This document shows, in pieces, positions 25,689 through 35,044 of a stretch of 64,000 bases of DNA; the stretch's first letter is position 1; each line of letters starts with the position of its first letter. The position numbers were made by a program, and so were the translations under genes. The stretch spans positions 1 through 64,000 of the forward strand of contig NZ_CAAAID010000011.1 in assembly GCF_900639915.1 (NCBI RefSeq), written 5' to 3'. The notes under the pieces were generated by a model. That model was given only the letters and a program-made list of their open reading frames with translations. It was not told the origin of the DNA and searched no databases. The DNA comes from Legionella nagasakiensis. Its GTDB lineage: Bacteria; Pseudomonadota; Gammaproteobacteria; Legionellales; Legionellaceae.

Positions 25689-27095
25689 TCAACACACTCG
25701 AATATTTATAAATTGCCAAGGGTCAGCACGATCCAGCGTTTCCGGAAATAAATATTCTCGGTCAGTCAATGGGGTCCAGTCCGTATAGAAGCCACCTACT
25801 TTTCCTAGATATGGGCTGGCAACGTCTAAAATGTATTTGAAATCCAAATCTTCAGGTTCGACCACGCCTTTATCGGGGTGTTCAATAAGCCATAGCATAC
25901 CCGCAAGGGTTCCAGCCGCAACTTGTAAACTGGTTGCGTTATTATAAGGGGCTAATTGGCGCGCCTCTTGAATACTAAGCTGAGAGCCATACCAGTAGGC
26001 TCCTCGTTTGTTTCCCATTAATAACACACCCAATTCATCGATCCCATCAATGATTTCATCCATCATTAAGAGATTATTTTTTTGCTTTTGCCATTCATTT
26101 CCCGCCAGTTCACAGAGTGAAAGTTCAGCAAGCGGACAAGGCAAATAAGCATAATGCACCGTAGGGCGATAATACAATTGGTTTTCATGCTTTAACGTTA
26201 AGTAGTCGGCAAGTGAAATGGATTCTGAGTGAGTAATCAAAAAACCGTGATAAGAACCAAAAGTAGGCGTCCAACTGCGTACACGAACGCTGGCACCAGG
26301 GCGATTTAAGTAAATAGCGCATTGTTGTCCATGATCTTGCTTATATGCATCTTCTGGCCAATGCCGTTCGTGCGTTCCCCATCCTAATTCAGCGGGTTGG
26401 ATTGCTTCCGATATAAAACCATCCACTGACCAAGTATTAACAAACTCCCCTGGTTTTTTAGGTTTATTGGAAACCTGCGTATCATGTTCTGCAATATGGA
26501 TGGCTTTAATATTCAGGTTCATTGCTAAATTTGCCCATTCTGCAGAAGTGATTGGGAGGCTGCAGGCAATGTCGTTATCCTGCGCCATGGTTAACAGCGC
26601 TTGTTTTACGAAGTGAGAGACCAAGCCTGGATTCGCTCCATGGGTTAATACGGCGGTAGTTCCTTTATTATTTTTTAATTTCAGGATAGATTCACGCAAT
26701 AAATAATTAGTTCGCGTACTGGAATGTACGGTTCTATCATCATAAAACCCTGCCCAAGGTTCAGTACAAAGATCAAGATACAACACCTCTTTTTTCTGGC
26801 AAAATGTAATCAAACTAATACTTGCTACGTTAGTGGAAAGGTTCAGTAATAAGTCTCCTTTTCTCAGCAAACTCGCAAGGATGTCGTGATAGTTTTCTTC
26901 AGTTATTGTTTTTAATTGCAAAGAAATGCCAAATTCCTGAGCAATGGATAATCCCCAATCATCTTTTGCAAGAATTGTGATTTGCTCAGGATAAACATCG
27001 AAATGATCAAAAATAAGTGGAAGAAGTGCTTGTCCAATACTACCAAACCCAATGATTAATATACGATTATCAAATCTTGGTTTCTTTTTGTTCAT
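25689..27095 (-). CDS. hss: Homospermidine synthase (saccharopine dehydrogenase-like)
   Basis: 468 residues from an ATG nine bases after GGAGG. The N-terminal NAD-binding motif is ILIIGFGSIGQALLPLIF. Family features include LLNLSTNVASISLI, YLDLCTEPWAGFYDD and TAVLTHGANPGLVSHFVKQAL. The size and motifs match bacterial homospermidine synthases, which join two aminobutyl groups from putrescine (and spermidine) using NAD+. It follows queF on the same strand with a gap of about 90 bp. Part of the polyamine metabolism known in Legionella-like bacteria. Confidence 0.85.
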   Translation of the reverse strand: MNKKKPRFDNRILIIGFGSIGQALLPLIFDHFDVYPEQITILAKDDWGLSIAQEFGISLQLKTITEENYHDILASLLRKGDLLLNLSTNVASISLITFCQKKEVLYLDLCTEPWAGFYDDRTVHSSTRTNYLLRESILKLKNNKGTTAVLTHGANPGLVSHFVKQALLTMAQDNDIACSLPITSAEWANLAMNLNIKAIHIAEHDTQVSNKPKKPGEFVNTWSVDGFISEAIQPAELGWGTHERHWPEDAYKQDHGQQCAIYLNRPGASVRVRSWTPTFGSYHGFLITHSESISLADYLTLKHENQLYYRPTVHYAYLPCPLAELSLCELAGNEWQKQKNNLLMMDEIIDGIDELGVLLMGNKRGAYWYGSQLSIQEARQLAPYNNATSLQVAAGTLAGMLWLIEHPDKGVVEPEDLDFKYILDVASPYLGKVGGFYTDWTPLTDREYLFPETLDRADPWQFINIRVC

Positions 27096-27187
27096 CGCTG
27101 TAATCCTCCATAATTTGCCGAAAGAATAGTATTTTGATTTCAGATGCTCTTTGTCTTTCGATTGAGCCACAGCACTTACAATAAAAG

Positions 27188-28045
27188 CTATTGCCTGATT
27201 AATCTAATGTTTTTGTCTTCATAACTCGCCTGTCTATTAGAGGAGCGAAATGGATTAATATCCAATCCACCGCGACGGGTATATCGTCCATGGACCGATA
27301 ATTCTGAGGGACAACAATGTTTCATAATATCCATATATATACGTTCGATGCATTGTTCATGAAATTCGTTATGATTACGAAACGATACAATGTATTTTAA
27401 TAGTCCTTCACGATCGATTTTATTGCCTTTATAGTGGATTTGCACCGACCCCCAATCCGGTTGATTAGTAACCAGGCAATTGGATTTTAATAAATCAGAA
27501 TATAATATTTCCTCAACCTGCTCATGACTAATCGATAAAAAATCAGGATTGACATGATAAACTGAACATGCAACATCAAGATGATCAATGCATTCACCAT
27601 CAAAAGCTTTTTGCAATAAAAACTCATTTGCATCTTGCAACCGAGTTAAGTGAACGATGACATCAGATTCAATGTTTTTTTCCAAATCTTGTTTTATCAC
27701 CTGCTCCAATGCTTCAATCGTGGGAAACTTGGCATTATTAAACGAATTAAAATAAAGTTTTAACGATTTTGATTCAACAATCATCGGCGAGTGACAACCA
27801 TAAACAATTTCAGCAATCGCAACTTCAGGCTTGCCTCGATCATTTAACCAAGAAACTTCATAATGGTTCCAGGTGTCAAAACCAAAAAAAGGAATCACAG
27901 TTGAATCGATTCCAATTTCCTGACGTTTGCCAGCACGGGGAATGGGGTATAGGCGCCCTGGATTATAATGATCATCATAAATAGTCTTTTTCCCCAGCTC
28001 GGATCCCATCGCTTGATTACAACGTTCTTTCGTTTGTTTATTCAT
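27188..28045 (-). CDS. queF: NADPH-dependent 7-cyano-7-deazaguanine reductase, long form
   Basis: 285 residues, the bimodular YqcD/QueF form of gammaproteobacteria. Features: MGSELGKKTIYDDHYNP near the start, VYGCHSPMIVESKSLKLYFNS (the QueF ESKSxK substrate motif) and SNCLVTNQPDWGSVQIHY. The catalytic Cys is in CSVYH or SNCL; alignment would settle it. The enzyme reduces preQ0 to preQ1 in queuosine synthesis. The ATG at 28045 has an AGAG site at good distance; the one at 28054 is an alternative. Confidence 0.9.
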   Translation of the reverse strand: MNKQTKERCNQAMGSELGKKTIYDDHYNPGRLYPIPRAGKRQEIGIDSTVIPFFGFDTWNHYEVSWLNDRGKPEVAIAEIVYGCHSPMIVESKSLKLYFNSFNNAKFPTIEALEQVIKQDLEKNIESDVIVHLTRLQDANEFLLQKAFDGECIDHLDVACSVYHVNPDFLSISHEQVEEILYSDLLKSNCLVTNQPDWGSVQIHYKGNKIDREGLLKYIVSFRNHNEFHEQCIERIYMDIMKHCCPSELSVHGRYTRRGGLDINPFRSSNRQASYEDKNIRLIRQ

Positions 28046-28156
28046 TTTCGTCATCTCTATACATCAATGATAGCTTTCTCGGATCTTTCTCTGATAAAAT
28101 TTCACTTTTTATATCTTACCCAGCATTGCATTGTATCATCTGCTAAGTGGCTATGT

Positions 28157-28816
28157 TTAATTAATCGGCAAATCCAACGGTGTATCAATTTCTTTCTCTG
28201 AACATTCAAAATGCCAGTATTCTTTTTCATAGGAAATAAATCCAAAACGCTCCATCACCAACTTTAAAATATAGCGGTGCCGATGAGCATCTGCACCTAT
28301 GGTTTGTATATCTGCATTAGTATGAGAGATGGGGTCAAAACAATCAAACGCGCTACCCATATCCAAAGGTTCGCCTGTTACCATATCCGCCAGCACAACG
28401 TCGACGGTATTCGCATAACAATGGCTGGAAACCTCCGCTGCCAAATAACCCAAATCGAGTAATTGCTTCTTCTCAATGGCTGGAAAATATTTCATTTTAG
28501 TGAGCAAATCGATCTCATCAGCCTCAGCCTGCTCACACCATTTGACCATATATTTCACGGCTCTTAGAGGCCGATAAGCATCATAGACTAATAAGGTGCA
28601 CCCGTAATTTGTCAAAAGATGCTCTTGTACTGCACATAACTGTTGCAGAGGTTTGCGAGTTAGTAACCCCAGATGAGCTGCATTTGTATGATAACCATCA
28701 ATCACACGTCCAATAAAATTATCAGAAGTTGCATATTTCAACGTTACCTGGATAGGCAAGGTGCATTGCTCGCGACTATACTTAATGATATCAATGAGTT
28801 GGTGTTTAATAGTCAT
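28157..28816 (-). CDS. VanX/DdpX-type D-Ala-D-Ala dipeptidase
   Basis: 219 residues, the peptidase M15D size. Zinc ligands can be read as His and Asp in SSHCYANTVDVVL and His in EYWHFE; the Glu before WH is the catalytic base. YDAYRPLRAV holds the family Arg. The motif between the first two ligands (normally SxHSRGSAxD) is unusual here. Other marks are LDMGSAFDCFDPISH. The family splits D-Ala-D-Ala, as in vancomycin resistance or cell-wall recycling. No signal peptide is seen, so it is cytoplasmic. Confidence 0.8.
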   Translation of the reverse strand: MTIKHQLIDIIKYSREQCTLPIQVTLKYATSDNFIGRVIDGYHTNAAHLGLLTRKPLQQLCAVQEHLLTNYGCTLLVYDAYRPLRAVKYMVKWCEQAEADEIDLLTKMKYFPAIEKKQLLDLGYLAAEVSSHCYANTVDVVLADMVTGEPLDMGSAFDCFDPISHTNADIQTIGADAHRHRYILKLVMERFGFISYEKEYWHFECSEKEIDTPLDLPIN

Positions 28817-28853
28817 GATGTCCGGGCATAATTATTATGTGTGAGTCGAGCTG

Positions 28854-28997
28854 ATGCTAAATTTATCTATCTTAACACAACCTGATTGTATATCTTGTGG
28901 TCCTACTTGTTTACAGGCTATTTATAATTATTTTGAAGATAAAATAAATTTAGGACAAATCATTGATGGCGCCAATCAGCTGAATTTGCAGCCGTGA
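28854..28997 (+). pseudogene. C39-like cysteine peptidase, N-terminal remnant
   Basis: 47 codons from an ATG to a TGA. The translation, LNLSILTQPDCISCGPTCLQ and on to AIYNYFEDKINLGQIIDGANQL, is the opening of a papain-like C39-family peptidase. The catalytic cysteine is in SCGPTC. A full protein would need the His/Asp parts, which are absent, and the next gene starts 90 bp later in another family. So this is the surviving 5' end of a deleted gene. Confidence 0.55.
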
Positions 28998-29085
28998 AAT
29001 GAAATGTCAACAGACCCTAATATATTTAAGTTTTTTTCACATGTTGCCGACATTAAAAGCAAGAAAATCATTATAGGACATCTTA

Positions 29086-30159
29086 ATGCCTCACTCGAAT
29101 GGTATGGAGCAAGAAAACCAAGAAGACTTACCCAAAAATCTGTGTTCAAATTCTAATTCTGTTTTTCGCTTAGCTGATGATAAATTTACCATTGTTATTG
29201 AAGGAAAAATAAGTAAAATCAAAGCAAAACAGATTGCTCAACGCCTGATTGATTCACTAGCCATCCCTTTTTTTCTTAACGAATCTGAATATCAGATTTC
29301 CATTAGTATTGATGATAAACGCCGCAACGTTACAGTAGCAGAACCATTAACAAAAGAATTTAATAAAACACCAGAATTTGATTATCCAGAGACTCATTTG
29401 GCAGCCGAACTTCAGCAAGCTTTGGACAATAAAGAATTCTTTCTTTGTTACCAGCCACTCTTTGAATTCAGTTCCAATAATATCATTGGGGTAGAAGCCT
29501 TAATCCGATGGCAACATCCAATCTTAGGAACTATTTCACCCAGAATATTTATACCCATTGCCGAAAAAACGGGTGCCATCATTCCTATTGGTGAGTGGGT
29601 ATTAAAAGAAGCTTGTTTACAAAAAAAGGCCTGGAGCAATATAGGGCACCCAGATTTGCTGATGGCAATTAATATCTCACCCTATCAATTACAGCAAAAA
29701 AATTTTACGGCCATCGTGCAAAACATCATTAAGGAAACTAACGTCGATCCTGGTCATTTGGAATTTGAAATCTCAGAATCGACTCTTTCCGACATTCAAA
29801 ATAAGACTAAGAAAATGCTTGCCTTAAAGGAGCAAGGCATTCGTCTTGTTCTTGACGATTTTGGCACAGGATACTCTAATCCAGATGAGTTAAAGAATTT
29901 ACCTTTTGATAAAATTAAAATTGATAAAACACTGATTGATGAAATTACTTCAAATCAAAATAAACAATGCCTTCTAGACGCCATTGTGGAGACGGCTCAA
30001 GACATGGGGGCCCAAGTAGTGGCTAAAGGTGCAGAAACATTAGAACAAGTTCATTATTTACTTGAACATCACAGCGATCAGATTCAAGGCTTTTATTACA
30101 GTAAACCCCTTACAGCCAAAGCGTGTCTGCATATTTTCCATAAAAAACATCTTATATGA
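29086..30159 (+). CDS. Degenerate GGDEF plus EAL-domain cyclic-di-GMP protein
   Basis: 357 residues. Residues 26-85 look like the second half of a GGDEF domain in which RLGGDEF has become RLADDKF, so it cannot be an active cyclase. Residues 105-350 are an EAL domain: GVEALIRW (Glu137), MAINISPYQLQ, FEISESTL, LDDFGTGYS, KIDKTLID. The last conserved motif, usually AEGVE, reads AKGAE. Most metal and base residues survive, so phosphodiesterase activity is possible. The ATG follows ATAGGA by seven bases. No sensor domain or membrane segment. Confidence 0.85.
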   Translation: MPHSNGMEQENQEDLPKNLCSNSNSVFRLADDKFTIVIEGKISKIKAKQIAQRLIDSLAIPFFLNESEYQISISIDDKRRNVTVAEPLTKEFNKTPEFDYPETHLAAELQQALDNKEFFLCYQPLFEFSSNNIIGVEALIRWQHPILGTISPRIFIPIAEKTGAIIPIGEWVLKEACLQKKAWSNIGHPDLLMAINISPYQLQQKNFTAIVQNIIKETNVDPGHLEFEISESTLSDIQNKTKKMLALKEQGIRLVLDDFGTGYSNPDELKNLPFDKIKIDKTLIDEITSNQNKQCLLDAIVETAQDMGAQVVAKGAETLEQVHYLLEHHSDQIQGFYYSKPLTAKACLHIFHKKHLI

Positions 30160-30342
30160 CATCCTCCAAACACAGGCATAAAAGATAAAATTTAAAGCAT
30201 TAAGAGCAAAAACAACATACTAATCTATACTATATAAGCCAAGCGATTTCTTAAAAATAACTCTTATTGAATCAGAAAACGTATGGTGTATGTAAGTCAG
30301 TTCATTACATAGGGAATGGATGAGGTCATGGAGGATATGTTG

Positions 30343-30660
30343 ATGAAATCATTTATATTAAGCATCATTGCATTGTCAGCTATGGCATTTAGCCTGTCAG
30401 CATCAGCAGATAAAATAACCATAACGGGCAAACCAATCGTGGTTCAGGAAGAGCAAGGCGTCTATGTGCCCGCTGCACCAGTCACTGTAGATCATGATTA
30501 TTACTATTTAACCATTGGAGGGACAAACAGAGTATGCTATCAAAACGTAAACCCGGCTCTGATTGATGTGCATGCGGGGGTATTTAGTGTAAGACTAGGC
30601 GATGAAGTCGTCTCTTTACATTGTTATGATTACAATCCCGAATACTTTGTCATTCAATAA
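30343..30660 (+). CDS. Small secreted protein, unknown
   Basis: 105 residues from the ATG eight bases after GGAGG. A signal peptide (MKSFILSIIALSAMAFSLSASA) is followed by about 80 residues rich in Tyr and Val, with two cysteines (VCYQNV and LHCYDY) that could pair in the periplasm. No family was recognised. It is followed by a bidirectional hairpin and faces the chitinase gene. Confidence 0.7.
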   Translation: MKSFILSIIALSAMAFSLSASADKITITGKPIVVQEEQGVYVPAAPVTVDHDYYYLTIGGTNRVCYQNVNPALIDVHAGVFSVRLGDEVVSLHCYDYNPEYFVIQ

Positions 30661-30727
30661 CATTGTATTGAATAAATACATCGTCACTTAAGCGGCACAT
30701 CCGAAAAATTAAAGCTTTCTTTTAAGC

Positions 30728-30749
30728 GGGTTACCTTGTGTGGTAACCC
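30728..30749. terminator. Bidirectional hairpin terminator between convergent genes
   Basis: An 8-bp perfect stem GGGTTACC / GGTAACCC with a six-base loop lies between the secreted-protein and chitinase genes, which converge. It would stop transcripts from both sides, although the T-tracts are poor. Confidence 0.6.
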
Positions 30750-30765
30750 TGTATAACATCTTAAA

Positions 30766-32280
30766 TTAGCCGCAAGAGCGTTTATAAGTGGCCACCAGGC
30801 TTCGGGCATTGGTCACCGGTAAATCGGTATCAGCGCTCCACATAATCGCTCCTTTCAAGTGATTTTTCTTTACAAACTCACAAATGCCTTGCACAACTTC
30901 AGGTGATTGATAGCCGACAAATTGTTTAGCAATTGGATTGTAAAGATAAGCACCAGTCACCAATAACTGATTGTCTTGGTCAAGCGCAGTAATTGGATAA
31001 GAACGATAATTTAATTGTTTAATTACAGCATCGACGGATTTGTAAGGCAACAAACCGTCTTGTTTCGTATATTGCTCAGGAAATTGACTTGGACCTTGCC
31101 ATGGTTGTTCAAATCCTGGATGAAGTTCGTCTTCTCCTGCCTCTACGCCTGAAAACCCACGGCCATAAGCGGCAATTCCAACCTGCAGTTTTTCTTTTGG
31201 CATGCCATAAGCCAACACTTGTTCGGTAATCGAATCCATGGCGTAGTTGATACTGAATTCATCCTTGCGGCTTGTTTCAGGCTGTTTGATGTAAGCATGC
31301 ACGGCGGTGTAAGGGTCGCTGCTTTGACTCCATGGGCCATGTAAATCATACGTCATTAAATTAACTGTATCGGCAAAACTTGAGATGCTTTTAAACCATC
31401 CCCCAGCCACGGATTGGTTAATTTTTTCTAGATACTCTTTATTAACCGTTATTGTTACGGAAATATATGCATCTTTTCCCAATACCTGACGACTTGCTTT
31501 GACTAGATTGTATAGTTTTTTATAATCCTGGATTGTTCTTTTGTTCGCTGGTAGCTGTGCCCCTGTTTGCACATCAATAGGCGGTTCAAAATCATAATCA
31601 ATACCTTGCAGATGCTTAAAATGATTCATCCAGGCTTTATATTGCCTTAAGAATTTGTTTTGATTGGCAAAAATGGCATCGAAAGTCGCTGTACTTATTC
31701 CCTTATTTTCTACCGTATTAGCCCCGCCAATAGCGATAATACGTTTCGTCTTATATTTATTCGAATGAATAAATGCTCCAAAGCTATTCAACTGCCCCAC
31801 ACCCTGTTGATCGGTGTAATTAAATAATTCTTTTTGACCGGTATTGCCGTTGACCTGGATAGAAGTGCAAGCACCCACGTTATTTCTACAAAACTTCAAA
31901 AAATCTTCCGTTTCAGGCGGTAATGGCGTAATCCAGGCCGCTTCCAAGGGCAGCTCCCCCCAAAGATCATCAAAATGCAGTAAACCATCCCAGGCACTTG
32001 GGATTTGATAGTCTGCCTGGTTAGGATCCTTGCTATTCCATACTTGTAAAAAACTCCAAGCAACTACATCAGCCTGGTTGAACTGCTTTACCATGTTGGC
32101 ATTGGCAACGTAAGATAACTGGCCATAGGGTTTTCCAACCTTATAAGCGCCATCATATTCATAGGGATCAGCACCATACATTGACCAGCTGGTCGTATAT
32201 AAAGTCAGAGTAGCATGAGACGAGACAGGCAGTAAGGCCATAGCAAGTGCCATGGTTTTAATCGTTTTAATACACTTCAT
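30766..32280 (-). CDS. Secreted GH18 chitinase
   Basis: 504 residues with a signal peptide (MKCIKTIKTMALAMALLPVSSHA). The glycoside hydrolase 18 active site is GIDYDFEPP, where the last acidic residue is the acid/base. IAIGGANTV is the SxGG-type strand, NLMTYDLHGPW the YxxN-type strand, and GAIMWSADTD the closing Trp strand. GH18 enzymes cleave chitin or related N-acetylglucosamine polymers with substrate-assisted retention. No chitin-binding module is seen. It is much shorter than L. pneumophila ChiA, so it is probably a different chitinase. Confidence 0.88.
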   Translation of the reverse strand: MKCIKTIKTMALAMALLPVSSHATLTLYTTSWSMYGADPYEYDGAYKVGKPYGQLSYVANANMVKQFNQADVVAWSFLQVWNSKDPNQADYQIPSAWDGLLHFDDLWGELPLEAAWITPLPPETEDFLKFCRNNVGACTSIQVNGNTGQKELFNYTDQQGVGQLNSFGAFIHSNKYKTKRIIAIGGANTVENKGISTATFDAIFANQNKFLRQYKAWMNHFKHLQGIDYDFEPPIDVQTGAQLPANKRTIQDYKKLYNLVKASRQVLGKDAYISVTITVNKEYLEKINQSVAGGWFKSISSFADTVNLMTYDLHGPWSQSSDPYTAVHAYIKQPETSRKDEFSINYAMDSITEQVLAYGMPKEKLQVGIAAYGRGFSGVEAGEDELHPGFEQPWQGPSQFPEQYTKQDGLLPYKSVDAVIKQLNYRSYPITALDQDNQLLVTGAYLYNPIAKQFVGYQSPEVVQGICEFVKKNHLKGAIMWSADTDLPVTNARSLVATYKRSCG

Positions 32281-32485
32281 AATACCCTCAATCTAATGTA
32301 TGGTATAACTATATGAATTAATAATAATCATATTGTTATTAATTTAAATCAAGTGTTGCATTGTATTTCATTTAATAGTAAATAACAATGGCTAGGCATG
32401 ACAGAGGCATAAAAGTAAACATACATTGTTATCCACCAATGAATGTTGTAGTCTAATCCTATAATTGTCTCAGCAGGACATCCCT

Positions 32486-33085
32486 TTGAAAGAACTCATC
32501 CTGGCCACCAGCAATCCTGGTAAAATTGCTGAGTTTCAAGCCTTATTGTCTTCCATACAGTGTATTCCTCAGTCGTCACTGAATATTCCTGAAGCGAATG
32601 AAACGGGATTAAGTTTTATAGAAAATGCCATTATTAAAGCACAACACGCAAGCCGTCTTGGAAATAAGCCAGCACTCGCTGATGACTCCGGCTTGGTTGT
32701 GGATGCACTTCATGGTGAACCGGGCATCTATTCTGCTCGCTTTGCAGGCCCAAAAGCAACCAGTCATGACAATACAGCATTACTTCTTACCCGTATGGCT
32801 GATATTCCTGATGACCAGCGAGCGGCTTATTTCTATTGTGCCATTGCTTTGGTGCGGCATGCTCATGATCCCATCCCTTTGATCGCGACCGGACAGCTGT
32901 CAGGCACAATTGCCAGAGCGCCCAAGGGCCAGCATGGGTTTGGCTATGATCCTGTGTTTTTTTTAAACGAATATGACTGTACAATTGCAGAACTATCTGT
33001 TAAAATTAAAAACGAAATTAGTCACCGTGCCTTAGCCTTACACCAATTGCTGGTTCAGATGCGCGACTCATCCTTGCCCTATTAA
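32486..33085 (+). CDS. rdgB: XTP/dITP pyrophosphatase
   Basis: 199 residues, the Ham1/RdgB family. Opening [18 protein letters not shown] holds the SNxxK substrate site. [23 protein letters not shown] is the catalytic Asp block, and [13 protein letters not shown] the base-binding block. It hydrolyses ITP, XTP and dITP, keeping deaminated purines out of nucleic acids. The start is taken as TTG at 32486, seven bases after AGGA; there is no ATG nearby in frame. Confidence 0.92.
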   Translation: MKELILATSNPGKIAEFQALLSSIQCIPQSSLNIPEANETGLSFIENAIIKAQHASRLGNKPALADDSGLVVDALHGEPGIYSARFAGPKATSHDNTALLLTRMADIPDDQRAAYFYCAIALVRHAHDPIPLIATGQLSGTIARAPKGQHGFGYDPVFFLNEYDCTIAELSVKIKNEISHRALALHQLLVQMRDSSLPY

Positions 33086-33157
33086 CCATCTGGCTAACGT
33101 ACAATGCTCTGATTTCATTCCTAAAACTATTTTTATGCATTCTATTGAAGGAAAATT

Positions 33158-35020
33158 ATGGGTTGTACACATTCATCTAAAGTCTTACCTATTGATGAGA
33201 CAACATCTAACAGACCTGAGGTTTTTATTACCGAATTTATCACCGCTCTATACGATTCTGGCTATCCCCGCAGCCACAGCTCTATGCTGGATGCGTTCAG
33301 GGGGCATCTATTAGATAAACACCACTCCATTGAAGAATTAATAAAAACCATTCGCTATTTTGAAACCCTAGCAAGCCGCAATGATCATTATCGCTTACTG
33401 AATATAGCAATCTTAGTAACGAACCAATCGGAGCAAATTTGGCATTTAAATGACCAATCGTTGCAATTTCTTGCCGAGCTACATGAAAAAAATAGTGAAG
33501 CCTTTACTGAATTAATGACTAAATTTAAAACGATTTGCAGGACAAACAAACTCTTTCTTAAAGCAAATCATCTGGATACCGTCATTGCCTCCTTGCAACA
33601 GCAAATGCATCTGCCTGCAGACGCTTTACGGTCAGTGGATGCTTTTTTAAGTGCACCTGGCACTGATTATGCAGCTGCGCTCCATACACTACGCCGCACG
33701 CATGGGCCTGAATTGGATGTCGCTGCCAAAGCGCATCATAAATTACATCATGCCATACCACATGCCCTAGAAATTAAAGAACGTAGTTTGCACGTTGTTA
33801 CCAAAGATTTGGAATTACTTCATACTGACAGTCCAGGTGATCGGTTTTTAAGAGCCATCGCAGGCTTCATGATCGAATTTCATGATCATGAACAGGTCAA
33901 CAGCGCCCCTTTTGCCAGTGTTGAAGAAATCACGGCTGACCGAATCCTGGGATGGTTAACCGAATCATTGGATCTCGATACGCATCCTGAGTTAAAAACA
34001 TTGCTTGAATTTATGGCAGACCGCATTATCGTATTAGGAACGACAATGGTCTTCAGTCCCGAGCGCACCACTGATCTGTCAGAATTATATGTTCTTGTGG
34101 AGGACGCAGCAAAACGCGCTGGCTTTACTGTTTCTCATCCTTCCAATAAAGAATTGCTCAGGATGATAGAAGCCGTCATGTTAGTCACAGGCATTTGCGA
34201 TAAAAATCCAGCCGCGTTGGCAACGATAGTCCGTATGCAACAAACGGATGCAGCTGCTGCAACCTTGCCGCTTCTTCGCCATTACTTACCTCATCCCTTA
34301 GTATTAGAGCGGTTCTTTGCTTCCTCTTCTTTTACTTCTTACAGAGAGGGTGAACCACCATCAACAATGGATATGCAAACGTTTCTAATGACACTGGTTC
34401 CTCATCTTTGTATGCGCGCTGAACTCTCTGCAAAAAGCAAACCCAAAATAGTCAGTGATCTTATTGAGTTTGTTGCTGAATGTCGCGACCTGCGCAGCAG
34501 TGCTCCAGATTCCGATTTTCAAGCTTGGTACGACCGGGAATTTGAACGCCGTGGAATGGATGCGATCATTGAGGAATTATTGTTTGCCGCGATTGATGGC
34601 GAAGTTGCATTCAGCCATAGTCAAGTAGGCGGCCTTAAGTTTGCTCATGACCGACTTGAGTCCTTAGAATTTCTCACTGGCGAGAGAGCATTATTGATTG
34701 ACACCACGGTTCCAGAAAAAGATGCAGCCAATTTACTTGCCTTTAGGACTTTTTACCAAAGCCTACGCATGTCAGAAAAGAAACTTCTGGTCCGTGAAAT
34801 ACTCTTAACAGTAATAGTACAAGCCGGAGCAATCTACTCACGACAGCCAGAGCGTGGGTATATGGCAGAAAAACCATTAGTAGAAACAACACCTCCTACG
34901 TCAGCAGCAGGAGCTGTTGCCGTAGGCCGAAGTTTCTTGTTATTCTCGCCTCCTAAAGCTCCTTTCACTGAAGCCACCATTGGTGCTCCAGAATTAACAG
35001 GATTAGCACATCGAGGATAG
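33158..35020 (+). CDS. Large helical protein with MGCxxS lipidation-type N-terminus, effector candidate
   Basis: 620 residues, no known domain recognised, no signal peptide or membrane segment. The N-terminus is MGCTHSSKV, which meets the eukaryotic N-myristoylation rule (Gly2, Ser6, basic residue at 8) and has a neighbouring Cys3 for palmitoylation, as in Galpha proteins and Src-family kinases. The ATG follows GAAGGA at proper distance, so this start is well supported. The rest is predicted mostly helical, with several His-rich turns. A host-lipidated effector is a reasonable inference; the activity is unknown. Confidence 0.65.
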   Translation: MGCTHSSKVLPIDETTSNRPEVFITEFITALYDSGYPRSHSSMLDAFRGHLLDKHHSIEELIKTIRYFETLASRNDHYRLLNIAILVTNQSEQIWHLNDQSLQFLAELHEKNSEAFTELMTKFKTICRTNKLFLKANHLDTVIASLQQQMHLPADALRSVDAFLSAPGTDYAAALHTLRRTHGPELDVAAKAHHKLHHAIPHALEIKERSLHVVTKDLELLHTDSPGDRFLRAIAGFMIEFHDHEQVNSAPFASVEEITADRILGWLTESLDLDTHPELKTLLEFMADRIIVLGTTMVFSPERTTDLSELYVLVEDAAKRAGFTVSHPSNKELLRMIEAVMLVTGICDKNPAALATIVRMQQTDAAAATLPLLRHYLPHPLVLERFFASSSFTSYREGEPPSTMDMQTFLMTLVPHLCMRAELSAKSKPKIVSDLIEFVAECRDLRSSAPDSDFQAWYDREFERRGMDAIIEELLFAAIDGEVAFSHSQVGGLKFAHDRLESLEFLTGERALLIDTTVPEKDAANLLAFRTFYQSLRMSEKKLLVREILLTVIVQAGAIYSRQPERGYMAEKPLVETTPPTSAAGAVAVGRSFLLFSPPKAPFTEATIGAPELTGLAHRG

Positions 35021-35044
35021 CATTAACTTATTTTTATAGAGATA

